Assembly: GCA_024349765.1 (NCBI GenBank)
Contig: AP026074.1
Span: 372,001-436,000, forward strand
Length of the DNA: 64,000 nucleotides
Origin: Streptomyces nigrescens
GTDB lineage: Bacteria; Actinomycetota; Actinomycetes; Streptomycetales; Streptomycetaceae
Direction of reading: 5' to 3'
The position numbers were made by a program, and so were the translations under genes. This document shows, piece by piece, positions 51,170 through 59,506 of this stretch; the stretch's first letter is position 1; each line of letters begins with the position of its first letter. The notes beneath the pieces were generated by a model. That model saw only the letters and a program-made list of their open reading frames with translations. It was not told where the DNA came from and searched no databases.

Positions 51170-51783
51170 AGCAGCGACGGGTCGGCAGCGTGATGACGGA
51201 CGACGTCGTCAGCGCGCGGCATGACACCTCGACCGAGGACATCGCGCGGTGGCTGGCGGAGTACGACATCAACGGGCTGCCCGTGGTGGATGCCGAGGAC
51301 CGGGTGATCGGCGTCATCTCCGTCACGGACCTGGAGCGCGGCCGCGGTTCGGGGGCCGGCACCGGCCTGCTCACCGCCGGCGCGGTGATGTCCGCTCCCG
51401 CGCGCACGGTCCGCGCCGACGACTCCGTCGTCCGTGCGGCCCGCCTGATGTGTGCGTGCGGCGTCGAACGCCTCCCCGTGGTGGACGAGGAGGCCCGTCT
51501 GGTCGGCATGGTCACCCGGCGGGACGTGCTGCAGATCTTCGCCCGGCGGGATGCGGACATCCGCCAGGAGGTGATCGACCAGATCGTGGTGCGGGCGCTG
51601 TGGCTGGGGCGGCAGAGCGTGGACGTCGCGGTCGATGACGGGGTGGTGACCCTCAGCGGGCACCTGGAGAGCAGCGGCGCGGTGGCCGTTGCGGTGCAGA
51701 TGACCCGGCAGGTCGACGGTGTCACCGCGGTGGTCAACCGCCTGACCTCGGCGCGGGAGGCGCCGTACTGCGGGCCGGTGTAG
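51166..51783 (+). CDS. CBS pair plus BON domain protein
   Basis: 205 residues. CBS1 (VGSVMTDDVVSARHDTST; VVDAEDRVIGVISVTDLERG), CBS2 (AGAVMSAPARTVRADDSV; RLPVVDEEARLVGMVTRRDV) and a BON-like end (VDVAVDDGVVTLSGHLES). The CBS linker is shorter than in the upstream gene. The ATG overlaps the previous stop (ATGA), so both are made together and may form a hetero-oligomer. Confidence 0.92.
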   Translation: MKQRRVGSVMTDDVVSARHDTSTEDIARWLAEYDINGLPVVDAEDRVIGVISVTDLERGRGSGAGTGLLTAGAVMSAPARTVRADDSVVRAARLMCACGVERLPVVDEEARLVGMVTRRDVLQIFARRDADIRQEVIDQIVVRALWLGRQSVDVAVDDGVVTLSGHLESSGAVAVAVQMTRQVDGVTAVVNRLTSAREAPYCGPV

Positions 51784-51798
51784 TGCCGACGCCGTGCC

Positions 51799-52374
51799 TC
51801 AGGGCTGCCGGTGCCGTCCCTGGGCGTCCAATCCCGCCCAGTCCTTCTCCCACTGGGCGTAACGCCGACGGTTCAGCAGGACGACTCCGGCCTTGTCCGC
51901 GCCGATCAGCAGCAAACCGGTGGTGGACGCGGCCACGATGCCGACCGCGATGCTCTCGACGACGGCGTCTTCGGGAGTGACCGGGTCCGTCAGCAGGGAT
52001 CCATGCCGGTCGACCCGTGCGGTGGTCCGGTCGCCGGCCCGCAGGCCGGGTTGCACGGCCGTCACTCCGGTCCGCACCGTGCCGTCCCCGGCCGTCCAGC
52101 GCACCGTGGCGTGGACCCGGCCGGCGGTGCCGCCCGGGGTGTCCACCCCGATGGCGGTGGGGGCGTCTTCCGTGAGGACGGCGGTCACCGGCACCGACGC
52201 GCGGCTCTGCTGCTCGGCCGCGTGGCTCACGGCACCGGCCGCCGTCACCCCGGCGGCCGGGGCCAGCACCGCGATCAGCAGCCCCGTGGCCAGGAGCAGC
52301 CAGGACTCCGCCACGTCCGTGCCGCGCTTGAGCGGGTTACGCAGCCACAACCATCGGATCTTCGTCAGAGGCAT
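51799..52374 (-). CDS. Rv1733c-like membrane protein
   Basis: 191 residues. Short basic start with [16 protein letters not shown], a first membrane helix ([20 protein letters not shown]), an extracytoplasmic beta-rich domain of about 90 residues ([20 protein letters not shown]) and a second helix ([20 protein letters not shown]) followed by a Trp-containing basic tail. This topology matches the mycobacterial DosR-regulated antigen Rv1733c. Divergent from the DevR-like regulator across a palindromic box. Function unknown. Confidence 0.88.
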   Translation of the reverse strand: MPLTKIRWLWLRNPLKRGTDVAESWLLLATGLLIAVLAPAAGVTAAGAVSHAAEQQSRASVPVTAVLTEDAPTAIGVDTPGGTAGRVHATVRWTAGDGTVRTGVTAVQPGLRAGDRTTARVDRHGSLLTDPVTPEDAVVESIAVGIVAASTTGLLLIGADKAGVVLLNRRRYAQWEKDWAGLDAQGRHRQP

Positions 52375-52429
52375 GGCACACCTCTTTCGCCCTGCCCTCC
52401 GAGAGTGGCACACCCGGCGGGCGCGGGCG

Positions 52430-52445
52430 AGGGCCGAACGGCCTT
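52430..52445. promoter_or_regulatory. DosR/OsdR-like box 3
   Basis: AGGGCCGAACGGCCTT, between the Rv1733c-like gene and the divergent response regulator, suggesting autoregulation. Confidence 0.55.
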
Positions 52446-52569
52446 GTCGGGAGAGCACGTGGGGGGCGCCGGCGGACGGAAGGCGGCGTCCGGATCTGGC
52501 GCGGACCCCGGGGGTGATTCACGATGGGGGGAGGAGGCGTCGGTTCGTACCACCGGCCCGGAGGACGCC

Positions 52570-53274
52570 ATGAGCGAGGCAGACGGTTTCTCACCGCAGC
52601 GGCCGATCCGCGTGTTCCTCGTGGACGACCACGAGGTGGTCCGTCGTGGTGTCGAGGACCTGCTGGACGCCGAACCGGACATCGAGGTGGTCGGCGACGC
52701 GGGGACGGCGAGCCATGCGCTGGCCCGCGGACCCGCGCTGCGACCGGACGTCGCGGTGCTCGACGTGCGGCTGCCGGACGGTGACGGGGTGTCCGTCTGC
52801 CGGGAGCTGCGCTCGCGCATGCCGGGTCTGGCCTGTCTGATGCTCACCTCGTTCGACGACGACGAGGCGCTGCTGGACGCGATCATGGCCGGTGCGGCCG
52901 GATACGTCCTGAAGGAGATCAAGGGTGCGGATCTGGTCGCCGCGGTGCGCACGATCGCCTCCGGACGCTCGATGCTCGACCCGGCGACGACCGCGCGGCT
53001 GATGAGCACGCTGCGGGGCGAGGACGCCGACGAGCCCGAAGCCAGTGCGCTGTCGAGCCTCTCGCCACGGGAGACCGAGATCCTCGGCCTGATCGGCGAG
53101 GGTCTGACGAACCGTCAAATCGGAAAGCGGCTCTACCTTTCGGAGAAGACCGTCAAGAACCACATCTCCCGCATGCTGGCCAAGCTCGGCGTGGAGCGGC
53201 GCATCCAGGCGGCCGTCCTCGCCACCCAGGCCGCCCCCGCTCCGGGCCCGGCGCCCGGCCGGCAGCACGGCTGA
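52570..53274 (+). CDS. DevR/OsdR-like NarL-family response regulator
   Basis: 234 residues. Receiver domain (about 13-130) with [20 protein letters not shown], phospho-acceptor Asp65 ([13 protein letters not shown]) and the switch Thr/Lys region ([21 protein letters not shown]). LuxR-type output helix-turn-helix: [20 protein letters not shown] then [20 protein letters not shown], very close to the DevR/DosR recognition helix KTVKNYVSRLL. GGAGG precedes the ATG. Converges with its likely kinase gene. Known family role: activation of hypoxia/NO dormancy genes. Confidence 0.94.
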   Translation: MSEADGFSPQRPIRVFLVDDHEVVRRGVEDLLDAEPDIEVVGDAGTASHALARGPALRPDVAVLDVRLPDGDGVSVCRELRSRMPGLACLMLTSFDDDEALLDAIMAGAAGYVLKEIKGADLVAAVRTIASGRSMLDPATTARLMSTLRGEDADEPEASALSSLSPRETEILGLIGEGLTNRQIGKRLYLSEKTVKNHISRMLAKLGVERRIQAAVLATQAAPAPGPAPGRQHG

Positions 53275-53319
53275 GGCGGCACGGCTGAGACGTGCGACGC
53301 GGCCGAGGCATCCGGCGCG

Positions 53320-55038
53320 TCACCCCGCGGGCATCGGCACCTGCCACACCAGCCGCGCGCCACCGCCCACCGGTGTCTCGACGGCCATCGCGCCGCCCAG
53401 ACCCTCGGCCCGCGCGGCCAGGTTGCGCAGACCGCTGCGCCGGCCGTCCGCCGGGATGCCCACACCGTCGTCCTGGACGGTCACGGTCAGCGTCCGGTCG
53501 TGGAGGACCAGGGACACCGCCGCAGCGCCGGCGTGAGCGTGCCGCGTGGTATTGCTCAGCGCCTCGTCGAGTACGGCCAGTACCTGCTCGGCGATCTCCG
53601 CGGGCACCTCGGTGTCCAGCAGGCCTTCCATGCGCAGCGACGGCGCGAAGCCCAGCGCCCGCGCGGCCCTTTCCACGGCACCGACCGCGCGGGCCCGCAG
53701 GCCGTGGGAGACACGGGCGGACTCGTGGGCGCGGAGCCCGAAGATGGTGGAACGAATGATCTTGATCGTCTCGTCCAGATCGTCCACCGCCCGCAACAGC
53801 CGCTCACCGGCCTCCGGATGATCGACGAAACGCAGCGCGCTCTGCAACGTCATGCCCGTGGCGAAGAGGCGCTGAATGGCCAGATCGTGGAGGTCGCGCG
53901 CGATGCGTTCATGGTCCTTCAGCAGGGCCAGCTGTTCGGCGGCCCGGCGCTGGTCGGCCATCTCCATGGCGAGGGCTCCCTGACCCGCGAACGTCAGCAG
54001 CGGCGTGGTCTCCGGCTCGGTGAACGGATCGCGGCCGCGGATCCGGGCCAGCAGCAGCGCCCCCCGCACCCGGTCACCGGTGATCATCGGCACCGCGATC
54101 GCGGGCCCCAGACCGCTCCAGCGGGGCGGACCGGCGGTGATCCTCGGGTCGTGCTCGACGTCGAGGCTGGTCAGCGGGCGTCCGGTGCGCAGCGCCGTAC
54201 CGACGAAGGAGCCGTCGAGGGGGAGGACCAGGCCGCGATGGGCCTCGGCCTCCACGCCGACGGCGAGTGCGACGCTCACGTGGTCGTCGTCGACCGGCAG
54301 TGCCAGCGCGCCGAGATCCGCCGCGAGGATCCGCACGGCGTGACCGAGGATCATTTCGAGCACGTCGTTCTCACCCGGCCCGGGCAGCAGACCGGCGACG
54401 ATCTCGCTGTTGGCCTCCAGCCACTGCCCCCGGTAGCGGACCTCGTCGTACAGCCGGGCGTGCTCGATGGCCACACCGGCCGCCACGGCCAGCGTCGCGA
54501 GCACCGTCTCGTCCGCGGCGTCGAAGGGGCGGCCGCCGCGCTTCTCGGTGAGGTAGAGATTGCCGAACACCTCGTCACCGACCCGTATCGGCACCCCGAG
54601 GAAGGAGTGCATCGGCGGGTGGCCGGGCGGGAATCCGTACGACGCGGGATGGTCGGCGAGCTCTGTCAGGCGCAGCGGCGTGGGGTGGCGGATCAGCTCA
54701 CCCAGAATTCCGTGCCCCTCCGGAAAATGGCCGATGGCCTCGGCCTGCGCCGGGGGGATCCCGACGGTCAGGAACTGGGAGATCCGGGTGTCTTCGCCGA
54801 TCACGCCGAGGGCCCCGTACTCGGCGTCCACGAGGACCACCGCGACCTCGACGATGCGGCGCAGCACCTGTGACAGCTCCAGCCCGCCGCCCACGGACAT
54901 GACCGCTTCGAGCAGCAGATGCGGCGACCGGTCCGTGGTGTGTTCCATCGCCCGGAGCCGCTCCTGCAGATCGTCCGGCAACGCGCCCAGGCTCAGGCGC
55001 GCCCCGTCGCCTCGGTCAGGCCTCTCGCCAGCCACCAT
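53320..55038 (-). CDS. DevS/OsdK-like double-GAF sensor histidine kinase
   Basis: About 572 residues, cytosolic. GAF-A (about 45-190) contains ADHPASYGFPPGHPPMHSFL, the segment that in mycobacterial DevS/DosT includes the heme-ligating His, so heme-based O2/NO/CO sensing is plausible. GAF-B spans about 215-360. HisKA_3 box: ERIARDLHDLAIQRLFATGM with the phospho-His; N box LDEALSNTTRHAHAG; lid DDGVGIPADGRRSGLRNLAA. The start is ATG 55038 or the adjacent GTG, behind GGAGG; a GTG at 55083 is possible. Converges with the DevR-like gene and diverges from a universal stress protein across box 4. Confidence 0.92.
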   Translation of the reverse strand: MVAGERPDRGDGARLSLGALPDDLQERLRAMEHTTDRSPHLLLEAVMSVGGGLELSQVLRRIVEVAVVLVDAEYGALGVIGEDTRISQFLTVGIPPAQAEAIGHFPEGHGILGELIRHPTPLRLTELADHPASYGFPPGHPPMHSFLGVPIRVGDEVFGNLYLTEKRGGRPFDAADETVLATLAVAAGVAIEHARLYDEVRYRGQWLEANSEIVAGLLPGPGENDVLEMILGHAVRILAADLGALALPVDDDHVSVALAVGVEAEAHRGLVLPLDGSFVGTALRTGRPLTSLDVEHDPRITAGPPRWSGLGPAIAVPMITGDRVRGALLLARIRGRDPFTEPETTPLLTFAGQGALAMEMADQRRAAEQLALLKDHERIARDLHDLAIQRLFATGMTLQSALRFVDHPEAGERLLRAVDDLDETIKIIRSTIFGLRAHESARVSHGLRARAVGAVERAARALGFAPSLRMEGLLDTEVPAEIAEQVLAVLDEALSNTTRHAHAGAAAVSLVLHDRTLTVTVQDDGVGIPADGRRSGLRNLAARAEGLGGAMAVETPVGGGARLVWQVPMPAG

Positions 55039-55148
55039 GTCCTCCGCGATGGCCGCCCCGGCATCCGCGGCCACACCTTCCACGGTAGTGACCGCGGCGG
55101 GACGGGCACGTCCGTGCCGGGCGTGCGCGGCGCCGGACCGCGCGGCGG

Positions 55149-55165
55149 TGGGCCGTTCGGCCCCC
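55149..55165. promoter_or_regulatory. DosR/OsdR-like box 4
   Basis: TGGGCCGTTCGGCCCCC, between the kinase gene and the divergent universal stress protein. Confidence 0.55.
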
Positions 55166-55275
55166 TGACGGCACCCTTCGGCTCATTGCCGACCGGGGGA
55201 GCATTCAGCAGGCTCGACACGTGGGACGGGTGCATCGCGACCCGTACCCCTCTCCGCCCCGGAAGAAGGACAGCC

Positions 55276-56157
55276 ATGGAGCCGGAAGTGATCACCGTGG
55301 GGCTCGACGGCTCTCCGGAGAGCCTGGCAGCCGCAAGCTGGGCAGCTGACGAAGCGGACCGGCGGCACTGGGTGCTGCGACTCCTGCACGCCTGGATCCT
55401 GCTGGCCGCCGAAGCCCCCGACACGCCCCCCGAGCGCGATCAGAACGCCGGCGCCCGGCAGATCGTGCGCCGGGCGCGGGAAGAGGTGGTTGGCCGCCAT
55501 CCCGATGTGCAGGTCATCGAGGACCTGGTCGGCTCGGATCCCTTGCCCGCGCTGTTGTACGCGGCGAACGATTCGCGGATGGTCGTGCTCGGGACCCGTG
55601 CGCTGACGGCGTGGGAGAGCTATGTGCTCGGCGATGTCAGCCTGGACGTCGTGGGCCAGGCCGACCGGCCGGTCGTGCTGGTCCGCGGGGGCTGGTCCGT
55701 GGAGGCACCACGACCCGCGGCCGAGGTCGCGGAGCCACGCATCGTCGTCGGGGTGAGCCTGAACGGCCCCTGCGACCCGCTCCTCGACTTCGCCTTCGAC
55801 GCGGCGGCGAGCCGCGGTCTGCCGCTGCAGGCCGTGCACGGCCGGGCGCTCCCGGCAACCGCCTATGTGCCGTGGGGGATCGAACCGGAGGTGGCGGAGG
55901 AAATCGCCAAGGAGGCGGACGGGGAACTGCGGGAGGCGATCCGCCCCTGGCGGGAGCGCTTCCCCGATGTGCCGGTACGACTGACCGTGCTGCCGGAGAA
56001 CCCGACCCGGGCCATGGTGCAGACGGTCCCGGGCGCCGAGCTCCTGGTCGTCGGCCGGAGGAAGAACCATCCGCGCCTCGCACCCCGGGTCGGTCCGGTC
56101 GCGCACGCCGCGATGCACCACGCCACGTGTCCGGTGGCAGTGGTGCCCCACGACTGA
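55276..56157 (+). CDS. Tandem universal stress protein
   Basis: 293 residues, two Usp domains. Domain 1: VITVGLDGSPESLAAASWAA and VLGTRALTAWESYVLGDVSL. Domain 2: RIVVGVSLNGPCDPLLDFAF and VVGRRKNHPRLAPRVGPVAH. The ATP-binding GxxGx9GS motif is degenerate in both, so nucleotide binding is uncertain. GAAGAAGGA lies ahead of the ATG. Tandem Usps are standard DosR/OsdR regulon members. Confidence 0.94.
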   Translation: MEPEVITVGLDGSPESLAAASWAADEADRRHWVLRLLHAWILLAAEAPDTPPERDQNAGARQIVRRAREEVVGRHPDVQVIEDLVGSDPLPALLYAANDSRMVVLGTRALTAWESYVLGDVSLDVVGQADRPVVLVRGGWSVEAPRPAAEVAEPRIVVGVSLNGPCDPLLDFAFDAAASRGLPLQAVHGRALPATAYVPWGIEPEVAEEIAKEADGELREAIRPWRERFPDVPVRLTVLPENPTRAMVQTVPGAELLVVGRRKNHPRLAPRVGPVAHAAMHHATCPVAVVPHD

Positions 56158-56201
56158 GGGACCTCCGGCCCCGGCCCGCGAGGGGCGCGTCCGGCGGCCG
56201 C

Positions 56202-57056
56202 TCAGATCCGCGGCACGACCGCCACGGGGCAGCGGGAGTGATGCAGCACGGCGAAGACGACGGGCCCGAGCAGCATCGGCGTCCGCTGCATGCGTCTTCC
56301 CACGACCAGCAGACTCGCCCCGGAGCAGGACTCCAGCAGGACCGGTGTGATCCGGCCGCGTCGCAGGTGTACGACGACGTCGACATCGGGGAACTTCGCC
56401 CGCCACGGCGCCAGAACGTCGGCGAGCTTCCGCTCCTCCTCGGCCGCGAGCTCTCCTTCGTCCGGCGGCGGCGCGGTGGTGGGCACGCACTCCACCACGG
56501 GCGGCTCCCAGGCCCGCACGGCACGCAGCCGCGTGTGATGGGCCTCGGCGGCAGCGAACGCGAACTCCAGCACCGCCTCGCCCCGCGAACCGGCTTCCTG
56601 GACGCCGACCACGACTTCGGGCCGCTCGTAGGCGGCGTTCTCCTCCTCGCGCACGGTCACCACCGGGCACTCCGCGCGTCCGAGGACGTGCAGGCTGACC
56701 GAACCGAGCAGGAAGCCGGCGATCGCGCCGTGGCCGCGCGATCCGAGCACCATCATCGTGGCCCGGCCACTGCGGTCCACCAGCGCGTCGACCGCTTGCT
56801 CGGAGACCTGCTCGGTCGTGACCGCAACGTCCGGACACACCTCGTGCGCCATGGCTTCGGCCGCTCCGAGTACCTCGTCCCCGTAGCGCTTCCGGTCCGC
56901 GGCTCCCCGGGCGCCGGGGACGTCCAGCGGCTGCGAGACCCAGGAATGGAGGAGGTGCAGCGGAAGGCCGCGGGCCGCCGCCTCCGCGGCGCCCCAGCGC
57001 ACGGCCGGCACGCTGTTCTTGGTGCCGTCCAGACCTACGACAACAGTCCCGCCCAT
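56202..57056 (-). CDS. Tandem universal stress protein
   Basis: 284 residues, two Usp domains. Domain 1 (GTVVVGLDGTKNSVPAVRWG) keeps the ATP motif VLGSRGHGAIAGFLLGSVSL intact, unlike its neighbour. Domain 2 (EVVVGVQEAGSRGEAVLEFA; VVGRRMQRTPMLLGPVVFAV) is degenerate. GGAGG precedes the ATG. Converges with the other Usp gene and diverges from the cyclic-nucleotide-fold gene; shares that promoter region's boxes. Confidence 0.94.
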   Translation of the reverse strand: MGGTVVVGLDGTKNSVPAVRWGAAEAAARGLPLHLLHSWVSQPLDVPGARGAADRKRYGDEVLGAAEAMAHEVCPDVAVTTEQVSEQAVDALVDRSGRATMMVLGSRGHGAIAGFLLGSVSLHVLGRAECPVVTVREEENAAYERPEVVVGVQEAGSRGEAVLEFAFAAAEAHHTRLRAVRAWEPPVVECVPTTAPPPDEGELAAEEERKLADVLAPWRAKFPDVDVVVHLRRGRITPVLLESCSGASLLVVGRRMQRTPMLLGPVVFAVLHHSRCPVAVVPRI

Positions 57057-57226
57057 GACGTACCTCCGCGCAGTCAGGGCTCGGATACCGGCTTTCTGGT
57101 TCCAGCATCGCCGCAGCCCGGAACGGAGCCCATGGGCCGAGTGGGCCCGGACGGGGGCCGGGTGGCGGTGCGGGCGCGGCTCCCGGTCGGCAGTCCGGCA
57201 CCGCCTGCCCAGGGGCGCCGCGATCC

Positions 57227-57263
57227 GGGCTGTTCGGCCCACCGATCGGCGCCGAACAGCCCC
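57227..57263. promoter_or_regulatory. DosR/OsdR-like boxes 5a and 5b (inverted pair)
   Basis: GGGCTGTTCGGCCC (57227-57240) and an inverted copy GGCGCCGAACAGCCCC (57248-57263) form 12-bp arms GGGCTGTTCGGC / GCCGAACAGCCC. Each half resembles box 4 (GGGCCGTTCGGCCC). They lie 96 bases ahead of the cyclic-nucleotide-fold gene. A weaker TGGGCCGAGTGGGCCCGG occurs at 57133-57150 on the Usp side. Confidence 0.5.
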
Positions 57264-57358
57264 TGCCCCGAGCACCGTGCGCGGACGCACGCTGGAGGGT
57301 GACCGACTTGCGGAAGGCCGGCCCGCACGCCGCCGGCCGGAAACCGGGAGCAACCGCC

Positions 57359-57820
57359 ATGACCACGGAGCCACTGCTCACTGCGCTGCCGGCAGAAGGG
57401 CGGGAACGCCTGATGCGGTTCGCCCACGAGGTGTCGTTCCCGGCCGGGAAACGGATCTTTGACGAACACGGGCTCGCCGACCGGTTCTGGATCATCCGCA
57501 CCGGCTCGGTGAACCTGGACGTCCACATAGCGCCCGGCCCGCCGACGGTCGTCGACATGCTCGGGCACGGCGACCTGGTCGGCTGGTCATGGCTGGTACC
57601 GCCGTACACCTGGCGCATGGGCGCGGAGACATCCACCCCCGTACGCGCCTACGAGTTCGACGCCACGGCCGTGCGTGCGCTGTGCGAGGCGGACCGGGAG
57701 CTCGGCCTGGCACTGACCCGCCGGGTCCTCGGCGTGGTCGCCCGCCGCCTCCAGGCCACCCGGCTCCGGCTGGCCGACATGTGCGCGCCCGGGGCGACCA
57801 CCATGCCGGCCCCGCCGTGA
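57359..57820 (+). CDS. Cyclic-nucleotide-binding-fold protein without a DNA-binding domain
   Basis: 153 residues covering only a Crp/Fnr-type beta-barrel: VSFPAGKRIFDEHGLADRFW, IIRTGSVNLDVHI, MLGHGDLVGWSWLVPPYTWR and the alpha-C-like helix ELGLALTRRVLGVVARRLQA. The helix-turn-helix of Crp is absent; the chain ends in a Met/Pro-rich tail. The phosphate-binding RxA motif is not evident. Probably a stand-alone sensor or inhibitor in the dormancy block. Confidence 0.87.
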   Translation: MTTEPLLTALPAEGRERLMRFAHEVSFPAGKRIFDEHGLADRFWIIRTGSVNLDVHIAPGPPTVVDMLGHGDLVGWSWLVPPYTWRMGAETSTPVRAYEFDATAVRALCEADRELGLALTRRVLGVVARRLQATRLRLADMCAPGATTMPAPP

Positions 57821-57830
57821 GCGGGGTCGG

Positions 57831-58538
57831 TCACGACGTGGTGGTCGAGGGCGTACGGGCCCCCATGACGCGGATGCGGCGTCCGGTGATCCGGGTCGGG
57901 TGCACCGCGATCCAGAGGCCGCGCCCGTCGCCGGTCCAGGGGCCGGTGTGTGCGCGTTCGTCCAGCCGGCGGCACTCGGACCTGGTGGTGACCGTACGGG
58001 CGGGCCCGACGACGAGGACGCTCCATCCCTGACTGAAGGCGTCATCGATGTGGTCGACCTCCAGCGCGACCTGCTGGCCGGCCGCGGCAGCCGGGCCGGA
58101 ATCCGGGGCGGTGCGGTAGGCGATGACCTCGTCGGCGACGGTGTAGTTCACGGGGAAGATCGCCGGCGCACCGTCAACGGTCACCGCCACTCTGCCGACC
58201 CCGTGGGTGGAGAGCAGGCCCCGGCACTCATCAGAGCTGAGGACCAGCACCTCCGGGTGGGCCGCTGCCGTGCCGAAGCCCGCCGGCAGCTCCGCCGTGC
58301 CCCCGGTGAGTTCGGCCACCGTCGTTTCCAGCGCACCGGCAAGGCGCAGCAGGAAGCCGATGGCGGGCTCGGCGGCGCTCTCCTCCACGTACCGGAGATA
58401 CTCCGGCGAGGCGGCGGCCCGTGCCGCGACCTCCTCGCGGGTCAGCCCCAACTGCTGACGGCGCAGGGTGGCGCGCCGGCCGAGGTCACCGCGCGTGGGG
58501 ACCGGCTCCGACGGGGGCTCGGGCTGCTGGTTGCTCAT
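57831..58538 (-). CDS. HTH-PPOX fusion protein
   Basis: 235 residues. An XRE-like helix-turn-helix (about 18-75; ATLRRQQLGLTREEVAARAA then ASPEYLRYVEESAAEPAIGF) is fused to a pyridoxamine-phosphate-oxidase-like flavin barrel (about 95-225; GRVAVTVDGAPAIFPVNYTV, GWSVLVVGPARTV). The PPOX part may bind FMN or F420 and give redox-sensitive DNA binding. A GTG 9 bases upstream is an alternative start. Follows the CBS gene by 28 bases, same strand. Confidence 0.9.
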   Translation of the reverse strand: MSNQQPEPPSEPVPTRGDLGRRATLRRQQLGLTREEVAARAAASPEYLRYVEESAAEPAIGFLLRLAGALETTVAELTGGTAELPAGFGTAAAHPEVLVLSSDECRGLLSTHGVGRVAVTVDGAPAIFPVNYTVADEVIAYRTAPDSGPAAAAGQQVALEVDHIDDAFSQGWSVLVVGPARTVTTRSECRRLDERAHTGPWTGDGRGLWIAVHPTRITGRRIRVMGARTPSTTTS

Positions 58539-58566
58539 CGTCCACACGTCCCTTCGTCGCGGCGCT

Positions 58567-59256
58567 TCATGCGTGTGCCGCGCTCCGTCCGGCGGGTCGG
58601 GCCGAACCGGCGGCCACGGCCGGCCGCAGCTCTTCGGAGACCGCGACGACGCCGTCGACGCCGGCGCACATGCGCATGAGGACGGGTATCAGCAGCGGAT
58701 CGTCCACCGAACCGTGCAGTGTGACCTGACCCCGCACCACCTCGGCGGTCACTCCCGCTGCGCCGAGGCGTGCCGTGCGTCCGATGACCTCATGAGAGAT
58801 CTCGTCCTCGATGGCCTGGTCCTTGCGCAGGAAGACGCGCAGCAGGTCGCTGCGGCTGACGATGCCCAGCAGCACGTCCGCCTCGTCGACCACGGGGAGA
58901 CGCTTGACGTTCTGGACCTCCATCAGCCGTGCCGCCTCCACCACCGTCCACTCCGGGTGCGCACACACTGCCGGCGCGGACATCAGCTCACCGGCGGTGC
59001 GCCCCTCGGCCCGGGCCCGCTCCCACGCCTCCAGGTGGGGCACGGGCGTCCTGCCGGAGAGGTCGGACCGGTCCGCCGCCTTCCGCAGCAGGTCGGCCTC
59101 CGACACGATGCCGGCCGGCCGGCCGAGGGCGTCGAGGACCGGCACGGCGCTCACCGCGTGGTCGGCGAGGACCCGCGCGATGTCCTTGAACGGCGTGTCG
59201 AGCTGCACGCTGACGACCTTCCTCGTCATGAGCTCGCCTATCGTGCGGTGTTCCAT
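58567..59256 (-). CDS. CBS pair plus BON domain protein
   Basis: 229 residues. CBS1 (IGELMTRKVVSVQLDTPFKD; GIVSEADLLRK), CBS2 (AGELMSAPAVCAHPEWTVVE; RLPVVDEADVLLGIVSRSDL) and BON (VTAEVVRGQVTLHGSVDD). Ala-rich C-terminal tail. GGAGCCGGAG precedes the ATG. Leads the two-gene operon with the HTH-PPOX gene and diverges from the nitroreductase across boxes 6a/6b. Confidence 0.93.
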   Translation of the reverse strand: MEHRTIGELMTRKVVSVQLDTPFKDIARVLADHAVSAVPVLDALGRPAGIVSEADLLRKAADRSDLSGRTPVPHLEAWERARAEGRTAGELMSAPAVCAHPEWTVVEAARLMEVQNVKRLPVVDEADVLLGIVSRSDLLRVFLRKDQAIEDEISHEVIGRTARLGAAGVTAEVVRGQVTLHGSVDDPLLIPVLMRMCAGVDGVVAVSEELRPAVAAGSARPAGRSAAHA

Positions 59257-59387
59257 CTCCGGCTCCTTCCGCCGGCGGAACCGACGGGGCGTTCACGTCG
59301 CAGACCGCCGGTCCGCGTGCTTCTCCAGCCTGGCCGCGGCGGACCGGCCGGGGGATGAGCCGATCGGCCCCCGGGCGGTGGCCGGCA

Positions 59388-59437
59388 GGCCCGAAAGGCC
59401 CGGGTGGCCCATGGTCAGGGTCCTATGGCCCCTGACC
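59388..59437. promoter_or_regulatory. DosR/OsdR-like boxes 6a and 6b
   Basis: GGCCCGAAAGGCCCG (59388-59402) and a longer palindrome GGTCAGGGTCC, TAT, GGCCCCTGACC (59413-59437; 10 of 11 arm positions pair). They lie between the CBS-BON gene and the divergent nitroreductase. Confidence 0.6.
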
Positions 59438-59506
59438 CGGCCCGGCCGCACCGGCGACGCTGAAGAGGTTCTGCGATCCCCTGCCCGCCGCTCCGGGAGG
59501 CACCCG

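Noticed and set aside
58811-59506. N-terminal extension of the nitroreductase frame
   Set aside because: It is antisense to the CBS-BON gene; the GTG at 59507 has GGGAGG and begins the family homology.
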